The notes under the pieces were generated by a model. That model searched no databases, was not told the DNA's origin, and saw nothing but the letters and a program-made list of their open reading frames with translations. From the NCBI GenBank assembly GCA_900314295.1, contig OMUU01000034.1, positions 23,335 to 87,334 of the forward strand: a stretch of DNA of 64,000 nucleotides, written 5' to 3'. Source of the DNA: an uncultured Lachnospiraceae bacterium. Its GTDB lineage: Bacteria; Bacillota; Clostridia; Lachnospirales; Lachnospiraceae. Positions 8,638 through 18,404 of this stretch are shown here, one piece after another. Positions within the stretch are counted from its first letter, which is position 1. Every line of letters starts with the position of its first letter. Both the position numbers and the translations under genes were made by a program.

Positions 8638-10179
8638 TCAATGCCTCAGATACGAATCAATGCCGGTTTTCTTGCGCTGGCACATCTCCTCCACACGCTC
8701 CGTGTAGTTTTTCAGATCCTTTACATTCTCCGCCCGCTCGATCCGTCTCCCGTCTTCAAAGACAAACTTCGTGGATGCCCCCGAGCCCGCGGCCAGAATG
8801 CTCTGTTTTTCTTCCATGATCAGCACATTATAGATTCCCGCTTTCCCGGGTTTTGCATATCCGACGTTCTCGAAATTGCCCGCCATATTCTTATATCGGT
8901 ACAGATAATAGGGACTCATTCCCATCTCTTCCGCACAATTCTGTGTAAGGTCCATGATTTCCGCGGAATTCCGGAAGGAAATCGATTCATATTCTTCCTT
9001 AAAGAGATTCAGCCTGGTCGCGCGCTTCAGCGCGAGCGAATGAATGGTCAGGCTGTCGGGCTCCAGCTTCCGGATCTCATCCAGCGTGTGGCTCACTTCG
9101 TCGGCCCCCTCTCCGGGTAGCCCGACAATCAGATCCATGTTGATATTATCGAACCCCATTTTGCGGGCCAGGTGGAATTTCTCAATCGTCTCCTCCACCG
9201 TGTGGTTTCTGCCGATCAGATCCAGAGTCTTCTGGTTCATGGTCTGCGGATTGATGGAAATGCGGCTGACCGGATATTGACGCAGCACGCGCAGTTTTTC
9301 CTCTGTGATCGTATCCGGGCGTCCTGCCTCCACCGTGAATTCCGCAACATGATCCAGATCAAACTCGTGCTTCAAAACCGAGAGAAGCTCATTCAAACGA
9401 TCTGCCGAGACAGACGTCGGTGTCCCGCCGCCGATATAGACCGTATCCAGGGTGAAGTCCTTCATTTCCTCCGCGATAAAGGCAAGCTCCCGGTACATGG
9501 CATGAAAATACGGCTCCTCCATCTTCCGGCAGAGATCCAGCCGGTGCGAGCCGAACGAACAGTACAAACAGATGGTTGGACAGAAGGGAATGCCCACATA
9601 AAGACTATACCCCTTCTCCAGGTGCATGCGATCAAGGATTTCGCTTTCTCTGTGAATCACGGAAAGGGACAGACGGATCTTGCCATCTGACGTGAAATAT
9701 TGCTCTTTCATTTCACAACCGATCTCATCATCGGATCGGCCTTCCTCCAGCAGCTTCATCGCGATCTTAGTCGGACGAATCCCTGTAAGATCCCCCCAGG
9801 GGAGCGTCCTGCCGGTTGCCTCTGACAGATTCCTGTAGATAAGCTGCTTCAGCTCATTCTTCGTACGGGTTCTATCGTCCGGATCGGAGAGGATGCACAT
9901 CGCTGTGACCGGGCCGGCAACTCCAAGCTTTCTTCCATTCTCCAGAGCCTTCCGCTGTGCCTCGGAGCTGCTCCATTTCTCCTGCATAGAGCCAAAAGAA
10001 AAGGAGACATGCGCCCTGTCATACCTGACGACGAAATCCGCATCGAAATCTCCGGAAGGGCGTTCCTCGCCCGTATACCAGATTGCAATTTCTGACAATG
10101 GAAAAAAAGCCCGGATCAGATTGTAGACATCGTATTCATATTCCCTCTGGTTGAACTGAAGTGTAAATCTTGCAGGCAC
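8638..10179 (-). CDS. hemZ: HemZ-type coproporphyrinogen III oxidase-like radical SAM protein
   Basis: This 513-residue protein has a 190-residue N-terminal region containing LTGIRPTKIA, then a radical-SAM core whose Fe-S cysteines are C200, C204 and C207 (CPTICLYC). Motifs IGGGTPT and VEAGRPDT follow. The extended N-terminus distinguishes HemZ from HemN/HemW. HemZ is annotated as an oxygen-independent coproporphyrinogen dehydrogenase, but many anaerobes keep it without a full haem pathway, so the true substrate here is uncertain. The start codon is GTG with GAGGTGAAAAG just upstream. Confidence 0.85.
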   Translation of the reverse strand: MPARFTLQFNQREYEYDVYNLIRAFFPLSEIAIWYTGEERPSGDFDADFVVRYDRAHVSFSFGSMQEKWSSSEAQRKALENGRKLGVAGPVTAMCILSDPDDRTRTKNELKQLIYRNLSEATGRTLPWGDLTGIRPTKIAMKLLEEGRSDDEIGCEMKEQYFTSDGKIRLSLSVIHRESEILDRMHLEKGYSLYVGIPFCPTICLYCSFGSHRLDLCRKMEEPYFHAMYRELAFIAEEMKDFTLDTVYIGGGTPTSVSADRLNELLSVLKHEFDLDHVAEFTVEAGRPDTITEEKLRVLRQYPVSRISINPQTMNQKTLDLIGRNHTVEETIEKFHLARKMGFDNINMDLIVGLPGEGADEVSHTLDEIRKLEPDSLTIHSLALKRATRLNLFKEEYESISFRNSAEIMDLTQNCAEEMGMSPYYLYRYKNMAGNFENVGYAKPGKAGIYNVLIMEEKQSILAAGSGASTKFVFEDGRRIERAENVKDLKNYTERVEEMCQRKKTGIDSYLRH

Positions 10180-10198
10180 CTTTTCACCTCATTTCCTC

Positions 10199-10831
10199 TC
10201 ACCGGGCAAGCGGATTATATTTCCGCTCACGGGCAATTGTGGTAAACATCTCGTGTCCGGTATAGACCGCTGTGTCCGCCGGAATATCCTTTAGCAGACG
10301 GTGAATGCTGTCCTCCATGGCCCGCCCGCTTCCGGTCGGAAAATCCGTCCTTCCGTAAGACTCACAGAACAACGTATCCCCGCTGAACAGCGCCTTCTCC
10401 TCAGGAAAATAATAACAGCAGCTTCCGACAGTATGCCCCGGCGTATGATATACATGAATCTCAAAGCCGGCAAGCTGGAGAATATCCCCATCCTTTACAT
10501 AGTGATCGGCCTCAGCGGTGATTCCGGACGCCCAGGACGCCGAGAGATTCTTTGACGGATCCTCCAGGACCTCTCGCTCATGCTCCTCCGCGTAAACCGC
10601 TATTCCATATTTTTTGCGGAGCGCCTCACACGCTCCGATATGATCAAAATGGCCGTGCGTCAGAAGAATGGCCGTTGGCTTCCCTGCCATCCCGCCGATT
10701 TTCTGACAGATCCGATCCGGGCTGTCCGCCGGGTCTATCACCAGCAGTTCACCGGTTTCCTTGTTCTTTACAAGATATACATTGGTCCCGACCATGCCGA
10801 GGACCATGCTCTGAACTTCCATCTCAGACAT
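10199..10831 (-). CDS. Metallo-beta-lactamase-fold hydrolase (glyoxalase II-like)
   Basis: This 210-residue protein has the metal motif H59-x-H61-x-D63-H64 (THGHFDH), a later metal histidine in YHTPGHTVGSCC, the bridging aspartate in FSGDTLF, and a final histidine in YTGHEMFTT. These are the seven-ligand features of glyoxalase II/YcbL-type hydrolases. It sits between relA and hemZ on the same strand with short gaps. The substrate (S-lactoyl thiol or another thioester) cannot be told from sequence. Confidence 0.9.
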   Translation of the reverse strand: MSEMEVQSMVLGMVGTNVYLVKNKETGELLVIDPADSPDRICQKIGGMAGKPTAILLTHGHFDHIGACEALRKKYGIAVYAEEHEREVLEDPSKNLSASWASGITAEADHYVKDGDILQLAGFEIHVYHTPGHTVGSCCYYFPEEKALFSGDTLFCESYGRTDFPTGSGRAMEDSIHRLLKDIPADTAVYTGHEMFTTIARERKYNPLAR

Positions 10832-10842
10832 ATCTCAGCCCC

Positions 10843-13197
10843 CTATCCCTTCTGTCGCTCCACATCCAGGACACTCGGTATCTGCCGGAGCTTTTCGGTA
10901 AGATCCCGCAGATCATACGTGCTTCTCACATGAAAGGTCATATCAATCGTCGCCGTGCCCTGCTTGCTTGTCCTCACATTCATCGCCGATACGTCAATAT
11001 CCCGCTCGGTAAAGATCTTCGAGATATCCACCAGAAGCCCTGTCCGATTATTCGCATAGAGCACAATGCTGACGGAATAGGATTCCCCCTTGTTCTGCTC
11101 AGGCGCCCATTCCGCCTCAATCAGCCTGCTTCTCTCCGACTCCGGCAGATTCATGATATTAATGCAGTCTGTCCTGTGAATCGTAATTCCCCGGCCTCTG
11201 GTCACAAACCCGACGATCTCGTCTCCGGGAATCGGGCTGCAGCACTTGGAAAAACGAACGGCGACGTCGTGAATCCCCCGGACGGTAATCCCGCCCTTAT
11301 GCTTGAGGACCTCCGGGTCGTTCACGCCGGACTTGTCCTGCGCCTGTGCATTCGCAGCCGCAGCATCCAGAACATCCTGATCGGTCATCTGCATCTTGCG
11401 GTCCCGCTCCATGCACTCGACCAGTTTATTCATGACCTGGCCCTCTTTCAGGCCTCCGTGACCGATTGCCGCCAGCACGGAATCCCAGTCCTGAAAGCCA
11501 TATTTACGCATCACCTTATCGGTGTATGCCGGTTTCAGCAGATCACTGACCGTGCGGCCCTTTGAATGGCAATAATTCGTCAGGAGCTCCTTGCCGCGGA
11601 GAATGTTATCCTCTTTCTTCTCTTCCCGGAACCATTTATTGATCCGGTTTTTGGCCTGCGTGCTCTTCACGACCTTCAGCCAGTCCCGGCTCGGCCCCTT
11701 GGAGTTCTGCGAGGTAATGATTTCGACGCGATCTCCGTTATGTAGCTCGGTCTCGATCGGAACGAGCTTTCCGTTAACCCGGGCCCCTACCATCCGGTTT
11801 CCGACCGCCGAATGCACCGAATAGGCAAAATCAATCGTGCAGGATCCCGCCGGCAACGTCTTTACATCGCCCGCCGGCGAAAAGACATAGACATTCTCAT
11901 TGAAGAGATTCAGGTCACTCTTCAACAGGCTCATGAACTCCCTGTTATCCGAGAGGTCCTGCTGCCATTCCAGAATCTGGCGCAGCCAGTTCAGCTTCTC
12001 CTCCTCCTGCTCTGGTCCCGGTGTTTTTCCGTCCGAGGCTTCCTTATACTTCCAATGCGCAGCAATACCATATTCTGCCACCCGATGCATCTCAAACGTC
12101 CGGATCTGAATCTCAAACGGTGTTCCGTTCGGACCGATCAGCGTCGTATGAAGAGACTGATACATATTCGGCTTTGGCATGGCAATATAATCCTTGAAGC
12201 GTCCGGGAACCGGCGTATACATTTCATGAATCACACCGAGAGCCGCATAACAGTCCTTCACCGTTTCCACGATGATTCGGACCGCAAACAGATCATAGAT
12301 CTGATCCAGCGTCTTATGCTGATTGACCATCTTCTTGTAAATACTGAAGAAATGCTTGGCCCTTCCGTATATCTGCGCCTCGATTCCGGCATCCTCGATC
12401 TGCTCCCTTACCTCCTCGACAATTTCCTCGACAAAGGCCTCTCGCTCGGACTTTTTCTGATTGATCTGATGCACCAGATCATAGTATGCCTCCGGTTCCA
12501 GATATTTCAGGGAAAGATCATCCAGCTCATTCTTGATCTTGGCAAGACCGAGTCTCTGCGCGATCGGAGAATAAATATCGATCGTCTCCCTGGCTTTTTC
12601 CAGCTGCTTCTCCGGTCTCATATACTGCAGCGTCCGCATATTGTGCAGTCGATCCGCCAGCTTGACCATAATGACACGAATATCCTTTGCCATGGCCAGG
12701 AACATTTTGCGCAGATTCTCCGCCTGCTCCTCCACCTTGTCCGCGGAATAGCTCAGCTGTCCCAGCTTTGTCACGCCATCTACGATCAGCGCCACCTCGT
12801 CGCCGAACTGCTCGGCGACCTGTTCCTTGGTAAGCACGGTATCCTCGACAACATCATGAAGCAGTCCTGCCGCGATGGATTCCTTATCAAGCTCAAGGTC
12901 CGCCAGAATAATTCCGACGCAGAGCGGATGAATAATATATGGCTCTCCGGATTTTCTTTTCTGATCCTTATGAGCATCCGACGCGATCTTGTATGCCTTC
13001 TCAATCATGGAAAGATCCGTAGACGGATGATATTTTCTCACACTCCGGACCAGTTCCTCATAGAGCTTTTCCGGTGACGAAAAATCCTCCATCGTCTTAA
13101 GGCTGGCGTCAACCTCAGCCACGTCCTTCCTCAATTTCTCATCTTCCCTGCGCAGCTTTTCTCTATCGATCGGGTTTTGTTTCTGCGTGTTCTCCAT
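10843..13197 (-). CDS. relA: Bifunctional (p)ppGpp synthetase/hydrolase of the Rel/SpoT family
   Basis: This 784-residue protein has the full Rel order. The HD hydrolase domain has AAGLLHDVVEDT and is followed by the synthetase domain (YDLFAVRIIV and PNMYQSLHTT). A TGS domain (GSCTIDFAYSVHS), a conserved helical/zinc-finger-like region with KCCSPIPGDEIVGFV, and a C-terminal ACT domain complete it. The intact HD suggests that it both makes and degrades the alarmone. The ATG at 13197 has GGAG 8 nt upstream and is preferred over an in-frame start 57 nt earlier. The apt-relA neighbourhood is common in Bacillota. Confidence 0.95.
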   Translation of the reverse strand: MENTQKQNPIDREKLRREDEKLRKDVAEVDASLKTMEDFSSPEKLYEELVRSVRKYHPSTDLSMIEKAYKIASDAHKDQKRKSGEPYIIHPLCVGIILADLELDKESIAAGLLHDVVEDTVLTKEQVAEQFGDEVALIVDGVTKLGQLSYSADKVEEQAENLRKMFLAMAKDIRVIMVKLADRLHNMRTLQYMRPEKQLEKARETIDIYSPIAQRLGLAKIKNELDDLSLKYLEPEAYYDLVHQINQKKSEREAFVEEIVEEVREQIEDAGIEAQIYGRAKHFFSIYKKMVNQHKTLDQIYDLFAVRIIVETVKDCYAALGVIHEMYTPVPGRFKDYIAMPKPNMYQSLHTTLIGPNGTPFEIQIRTFEMHRVAEYGIAAHWKYKEASDGKTPGPEQEEEKLNWLRQILEWQQDLSDNREFMSLLKSDLNLFNENVYVFSPAGDVKTLPAGSCTIDFAYSVHSAVGNRMVGARVNGKLVPIETELHNGDRVEIITSQNSKGPSRDWLKVVKSTQAKNRINKWFREEKKEDNILRGKELLTNYCHSKGRTVSDLLKPAYTDKVMRKYGFQDWDSVLAAIGHGGLKEGQVMNKLVECMERDRKMQMTDQDVLDAAAANAQAQDKSGVNDPEVLKHKGGITVRGIHDVAVRFSKCCSPIPGDEIVGFVTRGRGITIHRTDCINIMNLPESERSRLIEAEWAPEQNKGESYSVSIVLYANNRTGLLVDISKIFTERDIDVSAMNVRTSKQGTATIDMTFHVRSTYDLRDLTEKLRQIPSVLDVERQKG

Positions 13198-13330
13198 ACG
13201 ATGTTCTCCAGACCCGGCATACCGGAAATACAGGATATCACGCGCTCCGCGCATATCATCCTGCTGACAAAGGTGCTCGCGAAATCGGATATTCTATAGG
13301 CAGTGCCACTTACTATACCTGCCCGGGAAA

Positions 13331-13855
13331 TTATTTTCCTTCATAAATAATAGCAGAATCGATGTCATACTTCGCCAGGCGCTCTCTTCCCTTCAGTCCT
13401 GCGAGCTCCATGACAAAGATCATCTTGACAACCTCGCCGCCAAGCCTCTCGACAAGGTGAGCAGCTGCCTCTATCGTTCCTCCTGTGGCAATCAGGTCAT
13501 CGACGAGCACAACCTTCTGGCCCGGCTTGATCGAATCCTTATGAATCTCAATCGTCGCCTGCCCATACTCAAGATCATATGTCTCTGAAATCGTCTCCCG
13601 CGGAAGCTTGCCCTTCTTACGGATAAGCACAAACGGCTTGTGAAGATTGTATGCGATCGGCATACCGAAGATAAAGCCTCTGGATTCGGTACCGGCGATT
13701 ACATCCACATCCAGTCCCTCCAGAAATTTCTGAAGCGTATCAATGGCGAGCTGCAGCCCTTCCGCATCGTCGAGGATGCTGGTGATATCTCTGAACATAA
13801 TACCCGGCTCCGGAAAATCCGGAATTGTAGTTACATAATCTTTTAATTCTTTCAT
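13331..13855 (-). CDS. apt: Adenine phosphoribosyltransferase
   Basis: This 174-residue enzyme salvages adenine with PRPP to give AMP. The PRPP-binding motif VVLVDDLIATGGT and the N-terminal motifs PGIMFRDIT and GTESRGFIFG are all present, and the length is standard. Its own promoter is predicted about 45 nt upstream. It precedes relA, so a purine-salvage and stringent-response gene are adjacent. Confidence 0.95.
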   Translation of the reverse strand: MKELKDYVTTIPDFPEPGIMFRDITSILDDAEGLQLAIDTLQKFLEGLDVDVIAGTESRGFIFGMPIAYNLHKPFVLIRKKGKLPRETISETYDLEYGQATIEIHKDSIKPGQKVVLVDDLIATGGTIEAAAHLVERLGGEVVKMIFVMELAGLKGRERLAKYDIDSAIIYEGK

Positions 13856-13901
13856 CCTGTTTTATCTCCTGTTTTTTCATCTGCGGGTGACCGTAAACCT
13901 C

Positions 13902-13930
13902 AGTATAGCATCAAATTTCCGTCCCCGCAA
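13902..13930 (-). promoter_or_regulatory. Promoter of apt
   Basis: Minus-strand boxes TTGCGG and TATACT are 17 nt apart, between recJ and apt. Transcription would start about 40 nt before the apt start codon. Confidence 0.6.
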
Positions 13931-13958
13931 TATTTTACCGGAAGCACGAATCGCTCCG

Positions 13959-15701
13959 TCACCGATAGGAAAGAATCCGAACCTGCAGACGATTTCTGCC
14001 CTGCCAGGTATCGATTTCCGGATAGTAGGTCACCGAGATTTCACGACCCGAGGTACGGCGGACAAACTCGTCAGCATCCCCGAAGAATACCGCGTCCATT
14101 CGGTGTCCGTTCCTGTCTGCAAGTATCATCTTACACACATTCCGATTTTTTCCAAATACTCTCGGCGACTGTATCCGCATACCGCTTTGTGCAAAAACGG
14201 GCCGCGTATTCCCTTTTCCGCAGGGCTCAAGCAGACGCATCTGATGAAGCAGATCCTCTCTTATATAGGAAACCGGCATGGCCACATCGATCACCGTCTT
14301 CGGCGTCAGCTCCTCAGGCGTAAGAGTACAGACCTCATTGATCCTTTTTCGGAATTCCTCTACCTTCTCCTCCAGAAGCGACACGCCTGCCGCCATGGGA
14401 TGCCCTCCAAACGTTGTGAAGACATCCCGAATCTTACAGAGCTCGTCATACATGGAATAACTCTCAATCGAACGTCCCGAGCCCTTAACCTCTTTTTTCC
14501 CGGTCAGGACAAAGGATGGCCTGTAATAATGCTCCCGCAGCCTTCCTGCAATAATACCGGCAAGACTCTGATGACACTCCGGCAGATATACGACAAGGAC
14601 CCTGTCCTTCTTCAGATCTGAGTTTTCCACCATGTCGAGCGCCTGCTCGAGTCCTTCCGCCGTCATGTCCTTCCGGCTGACATTCAGACTGACGAGATCA
14701 GCCGCCAGATCCCCCGCTTCCTTGGGGTCATCTGTCAGAAGCATCCGAAGAGCCCGCTCAGCGGTATCCAGCCTTCCGCTTGCGTTCAGGCATGGTCCGA
14801 GAACAAATCCGATGTGGTAGGTGCTGATCTCACTTTTTTCGATTCCGCACTGCTCCGCAAGCGCACAGAGTCCCGGATTTGTGGTCCGGTGCAGCCGCTT
14901 CAGGCCCTCGCGCACCAGAATCCGGTTTTCATCGATCAGATCCATCACGTCTCCGACGGTGGCGATTGCCGCGAATTCCAGAAGCTTTTCCTTTTCCCTC
15001 TCCCGGTCCGGAAGATCTGCGCGATCGTACATGTAACAAATCAGCTTAAATGCGACTCCTGCACCGCACAGGCCATCAAAGGGATACGAATCATCCGCGC
15101 GGTGCGGATTGATCACAGCTTCCGCCGGAGGAAGAAGATACTCCTTCTCTCCCTGTTCTGTCTCACGGAACGGGATGGCGTGATGGTCTGTGACTACCGC
15201 TCTCATTCCCAATTTCTGTGCCAGACGAATCTGCTCTGAGGCCGCGATGCCGTTATCACAGGTAACGATCAGATTGACCCCGTCGTCGTTCGCTTCCCGC
15301 ACCAGATTCTCATTCAAACCATATCCGTTTCGGATGCGGTCCGGGATCTTCACGGATACATCGGCCCCAAGCTTTCTGAAACCTTTGAGTAAAATGCACG
15401 ACGACATAATTCCGTCAATGTCATAATCCCCGATGATCCGAATCTTCTGTTTTCCACGAATTGCATCAAAAATGACACGGCTGCCCTTATCGATATCCTT
15501 CATCCTCGACGGATCATACAGATCAGAAAGCCCCCCGTCCAGATATTTTCTTATTTTATCATCTGTCGTTTCCGGATCGTCCTTTTCTGTGAACACGTCG
15601 CGGTTCCGGATCAGCCGCACAACAACCGGATCCAGATGAAGTCTTGCACCGATCCCGCCGAAATCCGCCCTTTTCGCGGCGACTACCCATCTCTCTTCCA
15701 T
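13959..15701 (-). CDS. recJ: Single-stranded-DNA-specific exonuclease RecJ
   Basis: This 580-residue DHH-family 5'-3' exonuclease has the metal motifs IGDYDIDGIMSS, TCDNGIAA and VTDHHAIP. A DHHA1 region follows with FGGHPMAAGVSL, and a C-terminal OB-type domain with HRMDAVFFGDADEF. It serves recombinational and mismatch repair. The start ATG at 15701 follows AAAGGAAACGTAAA. It lies between secDF and apt, a usual order in Clostridia. Confidence 0.95.
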   Translation of the reverse strand: MEERWVVAAKRADFGGIGARLHLDPVVVRLIRNRDVFTEKDDPETTDDKIRKYLDGGLSDLYDPSRMKDIDKGSRVIFDAIRGKQKIRIIGDYDIDGIMSSCILLKGFRKLGADVSVKIPDRIRNGYGLNENLVREANDDGVNLIVTCDNGIAASEQIRLAQKLGMRAVVTDHHAIPFRETEQGEKEYLLPPAEAVINPHRADDSYPFDGLCGAGVAFKLICYMYDRADLPDREREKEKLLEFAAIATVGDVMDLIDENRILVREGLKRLHRTTNPGLCALAEQCGIEKSEISTYHIGFVLGPCLNASGRLDTAERALRMLLTDDPKEAGDLAADLVSLNVSRKDMTAEGLEQALDMVENSDLKKDRVLVVYLPECHQSLAGIIAGRLREHYYRPSFVLTGKKEVKGSGRSIESYSMYDELCKIRDVFTTFGGHPMAAGVSLLEEKVEEFRKRINEVCTLTPEELTPKTVIDVAMPVSYIREDLLHQMRLLEPCGKGNTRPVFAQSGMRIQSPRVFGKNRNVCKMILADRNGHRMDAVFFGDADEFVRRTSGREISVTYYPEIDTWQGRNRLQVRILSYR

Positions 15702-15813
15702 TTTACGTTTCCTTTCGTTCCCATGCTATCTTGTCATTGTTCACGCACCATTCAAAAGGCATTACAGTACCTTTGTCCGAGCTTTACCGTTCACTGTTCG
15801 CGTATATATGGAA

Positions 15814-15838
15814 ACAGGCACCCGTCACGGGTGCCTGT
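15814..15838 (-). terminator. Terminator of secDF
   Basis: A perfect 11-bp stem (ACAGGCACCCG and its complement) with a 3-nt loop lies 7 nt after the secDF stop codon. The minus strand continues with TTTCCATATATA. Confidence 0.8.
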
Positions 15839-15844
15839 CATCAA

Positions 15845-18154
15845 TCATACCTTCCTGTTTCTTCCCTTTTTCGGCTTAACGCTTGAAAGTTCGCTTCTGT
15901 CCTTTTTTACATGCTTTCTGCTGCCTGTCCCGGGAGCCTTCGCGGAACCATCTGACGCCGCCTTTTTTCCCTCCGCGGCATGTGCTGTATTCCCCTGCGC
16001 GGATGGTGCAAGATCATTCCTGCCGTTCCGGGTCTTCATCATAAACCAGAGTGGACCGGTGATAAAGATAGAGGAATACGCACCGGCTACCAGACCGACG
16101 ATAATCGGAAGCGCAAACGAGCGCACGGAGCTGACGCCCATAATATACAGCACCACAATCGTGATGAGGGTCGTAATATTCGAATACAGGCTTCGTGTCA
16201 GCGTCTGTGTAATCGACGCGTTAACGATTTCCCGATAGCTGGTTCCTCTCATGATCGGAATATTCTCACGGACACGATCAAAGATGACGATTGTTGAGTT
16301 GATCGAATAACCGAGAATCGTGAGCATGACAGCGATGAAGGTACTTCCTACCGCAGCTCTTGTCCACACATAAAAGGCAACGACAACCAGAACATCATGG
16401 CACAGTGCAAGAACGGCACTGGACGCAAACCGGAAATCCCGGAAACGCACGAAGATATAGAAGAGCATGCAGATAACGGAAATAATAACCGCAAGTATCG
16501 CATTTCTCCTCATTTCTCCGGAGATCGTGGAGGAAATGTTCTCCGCTGTGATCTTCGACTCATCAATCGTACTGAAATTCTTAGCAAGCGAGTCATTCAG
16601 CTCCTGCCTTTTATCCGCGTCAAGCTCTGTCGTCTTGATCACGACCTGATTACTGCCGGAAATCTTCTGGAACTGAACATCGCTGTTGCCTGTCACCTTG
16701 GAAACAATGGGAGCCACCTCATTGTCAAGATCCGTCAGGCTCATATTCTTGCCGAAATCAACCGTTGTGGCAGTTCCGCCGATGAAATCCAGGCTGTAAT
16801 TCATCGCCCGCTTACCTTTTGCACTGTATGCAATCATTCCGACCGGCACAGAGATCATAAGGATCAGACCGATGGCCATTGTAATCGCTCTCTTCTCGAC
16901 GAAACGGAGATTTTTCTTGTGCGTCGTGGTGCCGTAAAAGCGCACATCCCGGACTCCGATACCGTAAAACGCATAGCTGAGCCATCTCGAAACCGCCAGA
17001 GCGGTGAACATGGACAGAATCGTTCCGATCGCCAGTGTCGTAGCGAATCCCCGGATCGTACCCGTTCCCATGATATAAAGTACTGCGGCAGCGATCAATG
17101 TGGTGATCTGCCCGTCAAAAATAGCGGAGAATGCCTTGTGAAAGCCTGCCTTCAGGGCCCGATAGAGGCTGACGCCGGTGGCAAGCTCCTCTCTCACTCG
17201 GATATAGATAATGACGTTTGCGTCCACGGCCATTCCGATTGTTAGAATCAGACCCGCGATACCGGGAAGCGTGAGTGTCAGATCGAAGGCATTCATGAAT
17301 CCAAGATCCAGGAATGTGAAGATGATAAGAGCCCATGCCGCAGCCACTCCGGACATACGGAAGATGACGATCATGAAAAGCGCCACAAGAAGAAGGCCAA
17401 TCGCACCGGCTGTGATGCTTGTCGTCAGTGCCTCCTGTCCCAGAGATGCGCCCACTACGTTTGAATAGATTTCCTTCAGTTCCAGGGACAGTGATCCGAT
17501 ACGAATGAAGGAAGCAAGCTTCTGTGCCTCCTCGAGAGAGGTCATTCCTGTGATCTGTGCTTTTCCGCCGCTGATCTCATTCTGCACCGTCGGCGAGCTG
17601 ACGGTCTGACCGTCATAGATAATGGAGATCCTCTTGCCGATGTTCGCCGCAGTTGCTTTCTGGAACTTCTCTGATCCGGCGCCTGTCATCGTCAGTTCAA
17701 CAAGGTACTCACGCGCGCCTGTGCTGGAGTTTGTCGTGGAAACGCCCTGTGCATCTGCGATATCCGTGCCCTCAAGTACGGTGTTCCCGCTCTCATCCTG
17801 AAATGTCAGGGAGCCCGGCGTTCCGAGTGCATCCAGAATCTCATTGGCGTTCGTAACGCCCGGGATCTCAACATTGATCCGGTTCAGTCCCTGCTGATAT
17901 ACGTTAGCCTCTGTGCTGTATGCGGTAACCCTCTGCTGAAGCTTATAGATGGTATCCGCCATGTCCTCCGCGGACGGATTGGCCTCCGTCGCTTCATACG
18001 TGATGCTGACGCCGCCGGAAAGATCCAGCCCGGTACGGATATTCTTCATTGCTCCCGTGTGATGGCTGCCCCAGCCGAAAATTACAGTATAGCCGAGAAG
18101 CACGGTAAGAACGGCAGTGATAAGCAGCACTGCTATGCTCTGTTTCTTTTTCAT
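15845..18154 (-). CDS. secDF: SecDF fusion: protein translocase accessory subunits
   Basis: SecD and SecF are fused in one 769-residue chain, which uses the proton gradient to help pull secreted proteins through SecYEG. The N-terminal membrane helix is followed by GLDLSGGVSITYEA, the P1 periplasmic domain, and the SecD transmembrane block with GMAVDANVIIYIRVREEL. The SecF half has YSLDFIGGTATTVDF and GYSINSTIVIFDRVREN. The C-terminus is a basic cytoplasmic tail rich in Lys, Arg and Ala. The ATG at 18154 has AGAGG 9 nt upstream and is better than a start 45 nt earlier. secDF next to the SCIFF pair is a frequent arrangement in Clostridia. Confidence 0.95.
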   Translation of the reverse strand: MKKKQSIAVLLITAVLTVLLGYTVIFGWGSHHTGAMKNIRTGLDLSGGVSITYEATEANPSAEDMADTIYKLQQRVTAYSTEANVYQQGLNRINVEIPGVTNANEILDALGTPGSLTFQDESGNTVLEGTDIADAQGVSTTNSSTGAREYLVELTMTGAGSEKFQKATAANIGKRISIIYDGQTVSSPTVQNEISGGKAQITGMTSLEEAQKLASFIRIGSLSLELKEIYSNVVGASLGQEALTTSITAGAIGLLLVALFMIVIFRMSGVAAAWALIIFTFLDLGFMNAFDLTLTLPGIAGLILTIGMAVDANVIIYIRVREELATGVSLYRALKAGFHKAFSAIFDGQITTLIAAAVLYIMGTGTIRGFATTLAIGTILSMFTALAVSRWLSYAFYGIGVRDVRFYGTTTHKKNLRFVEKRAITMAIGLILMISVPVGMIAYSAKGKRAMNYSLDFIGGTATTVDFGKNMSLTDLDNEVAPIVSKVTGNSDVQFQKISGSNQVVIKTTELDADKRQELNDSLAKNFSTIDESKITAENISSTISGEMRRNAILAVIISVICMLFYIFVRFRDFRFASSAVLALCHDVLVVVAFYVWTRAAVGSTFIAVMLTILGYSINSTIVIFDRVRENIPIMRGTSYREIVNASITQTLTRSLYSNITTLITIVVLYIMGVSSVRSFALPIIVGLVAGAYSSIFITGPLWFMMKTRNGRNDLAPSAQGNTAHAAEGKKAASDGSAKAPGTGSRKHVKKDRSELSSVKPKKGRNRKV

Positions 18155-18223
18155 CTTATTCAACCTCTTGTTACAAATTTTTGATACATAAACGGACATG
18201 CCCTCTCAAATGGGGCAACAGAA

Positions 18224-18320
18224 CGAGATAAAACACGCTGCGCGAGTTTTATCTCGCTATCGCGACGCTCGCCGCACACGAATACTTCGCATTCGGCTGC
18301 GGCTCACTGTTCGCGTAAAT
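18224..18320 (+). repeat. Dispersed two-hairpin intergenic element, copy A1
   Basis: Hairpin 1 has 11-bp perfect arms (CGAGATAAAAC at 18224-18234 and its complement at 18246-18256). Hairpin 2 pairs GCCGCA (18271-18276) with TGCGGC (18298-18303) around an inner CGAAT/ATTCG stem. It ends with TTCGCGTAAAT. Related copies lie at 26244, 31092 and 53703. It fills the gap between the SCIFF maturase and secDF. Confidence 0.8.
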
Positions 18321-18404
18321 AAATAAGTACGCAAAGGTACTCTCGTCCCACAATCCGCCATGCGGCGTACATGGCACTGACACGGATACGTGTCCTCACA
18401 GTAT

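Noticed and set aside
11812-13077. A 421-codon open frame on the plus strand within relA
   Set aside because: It lies wholly antisense to a conserved gene and its product has no family features.
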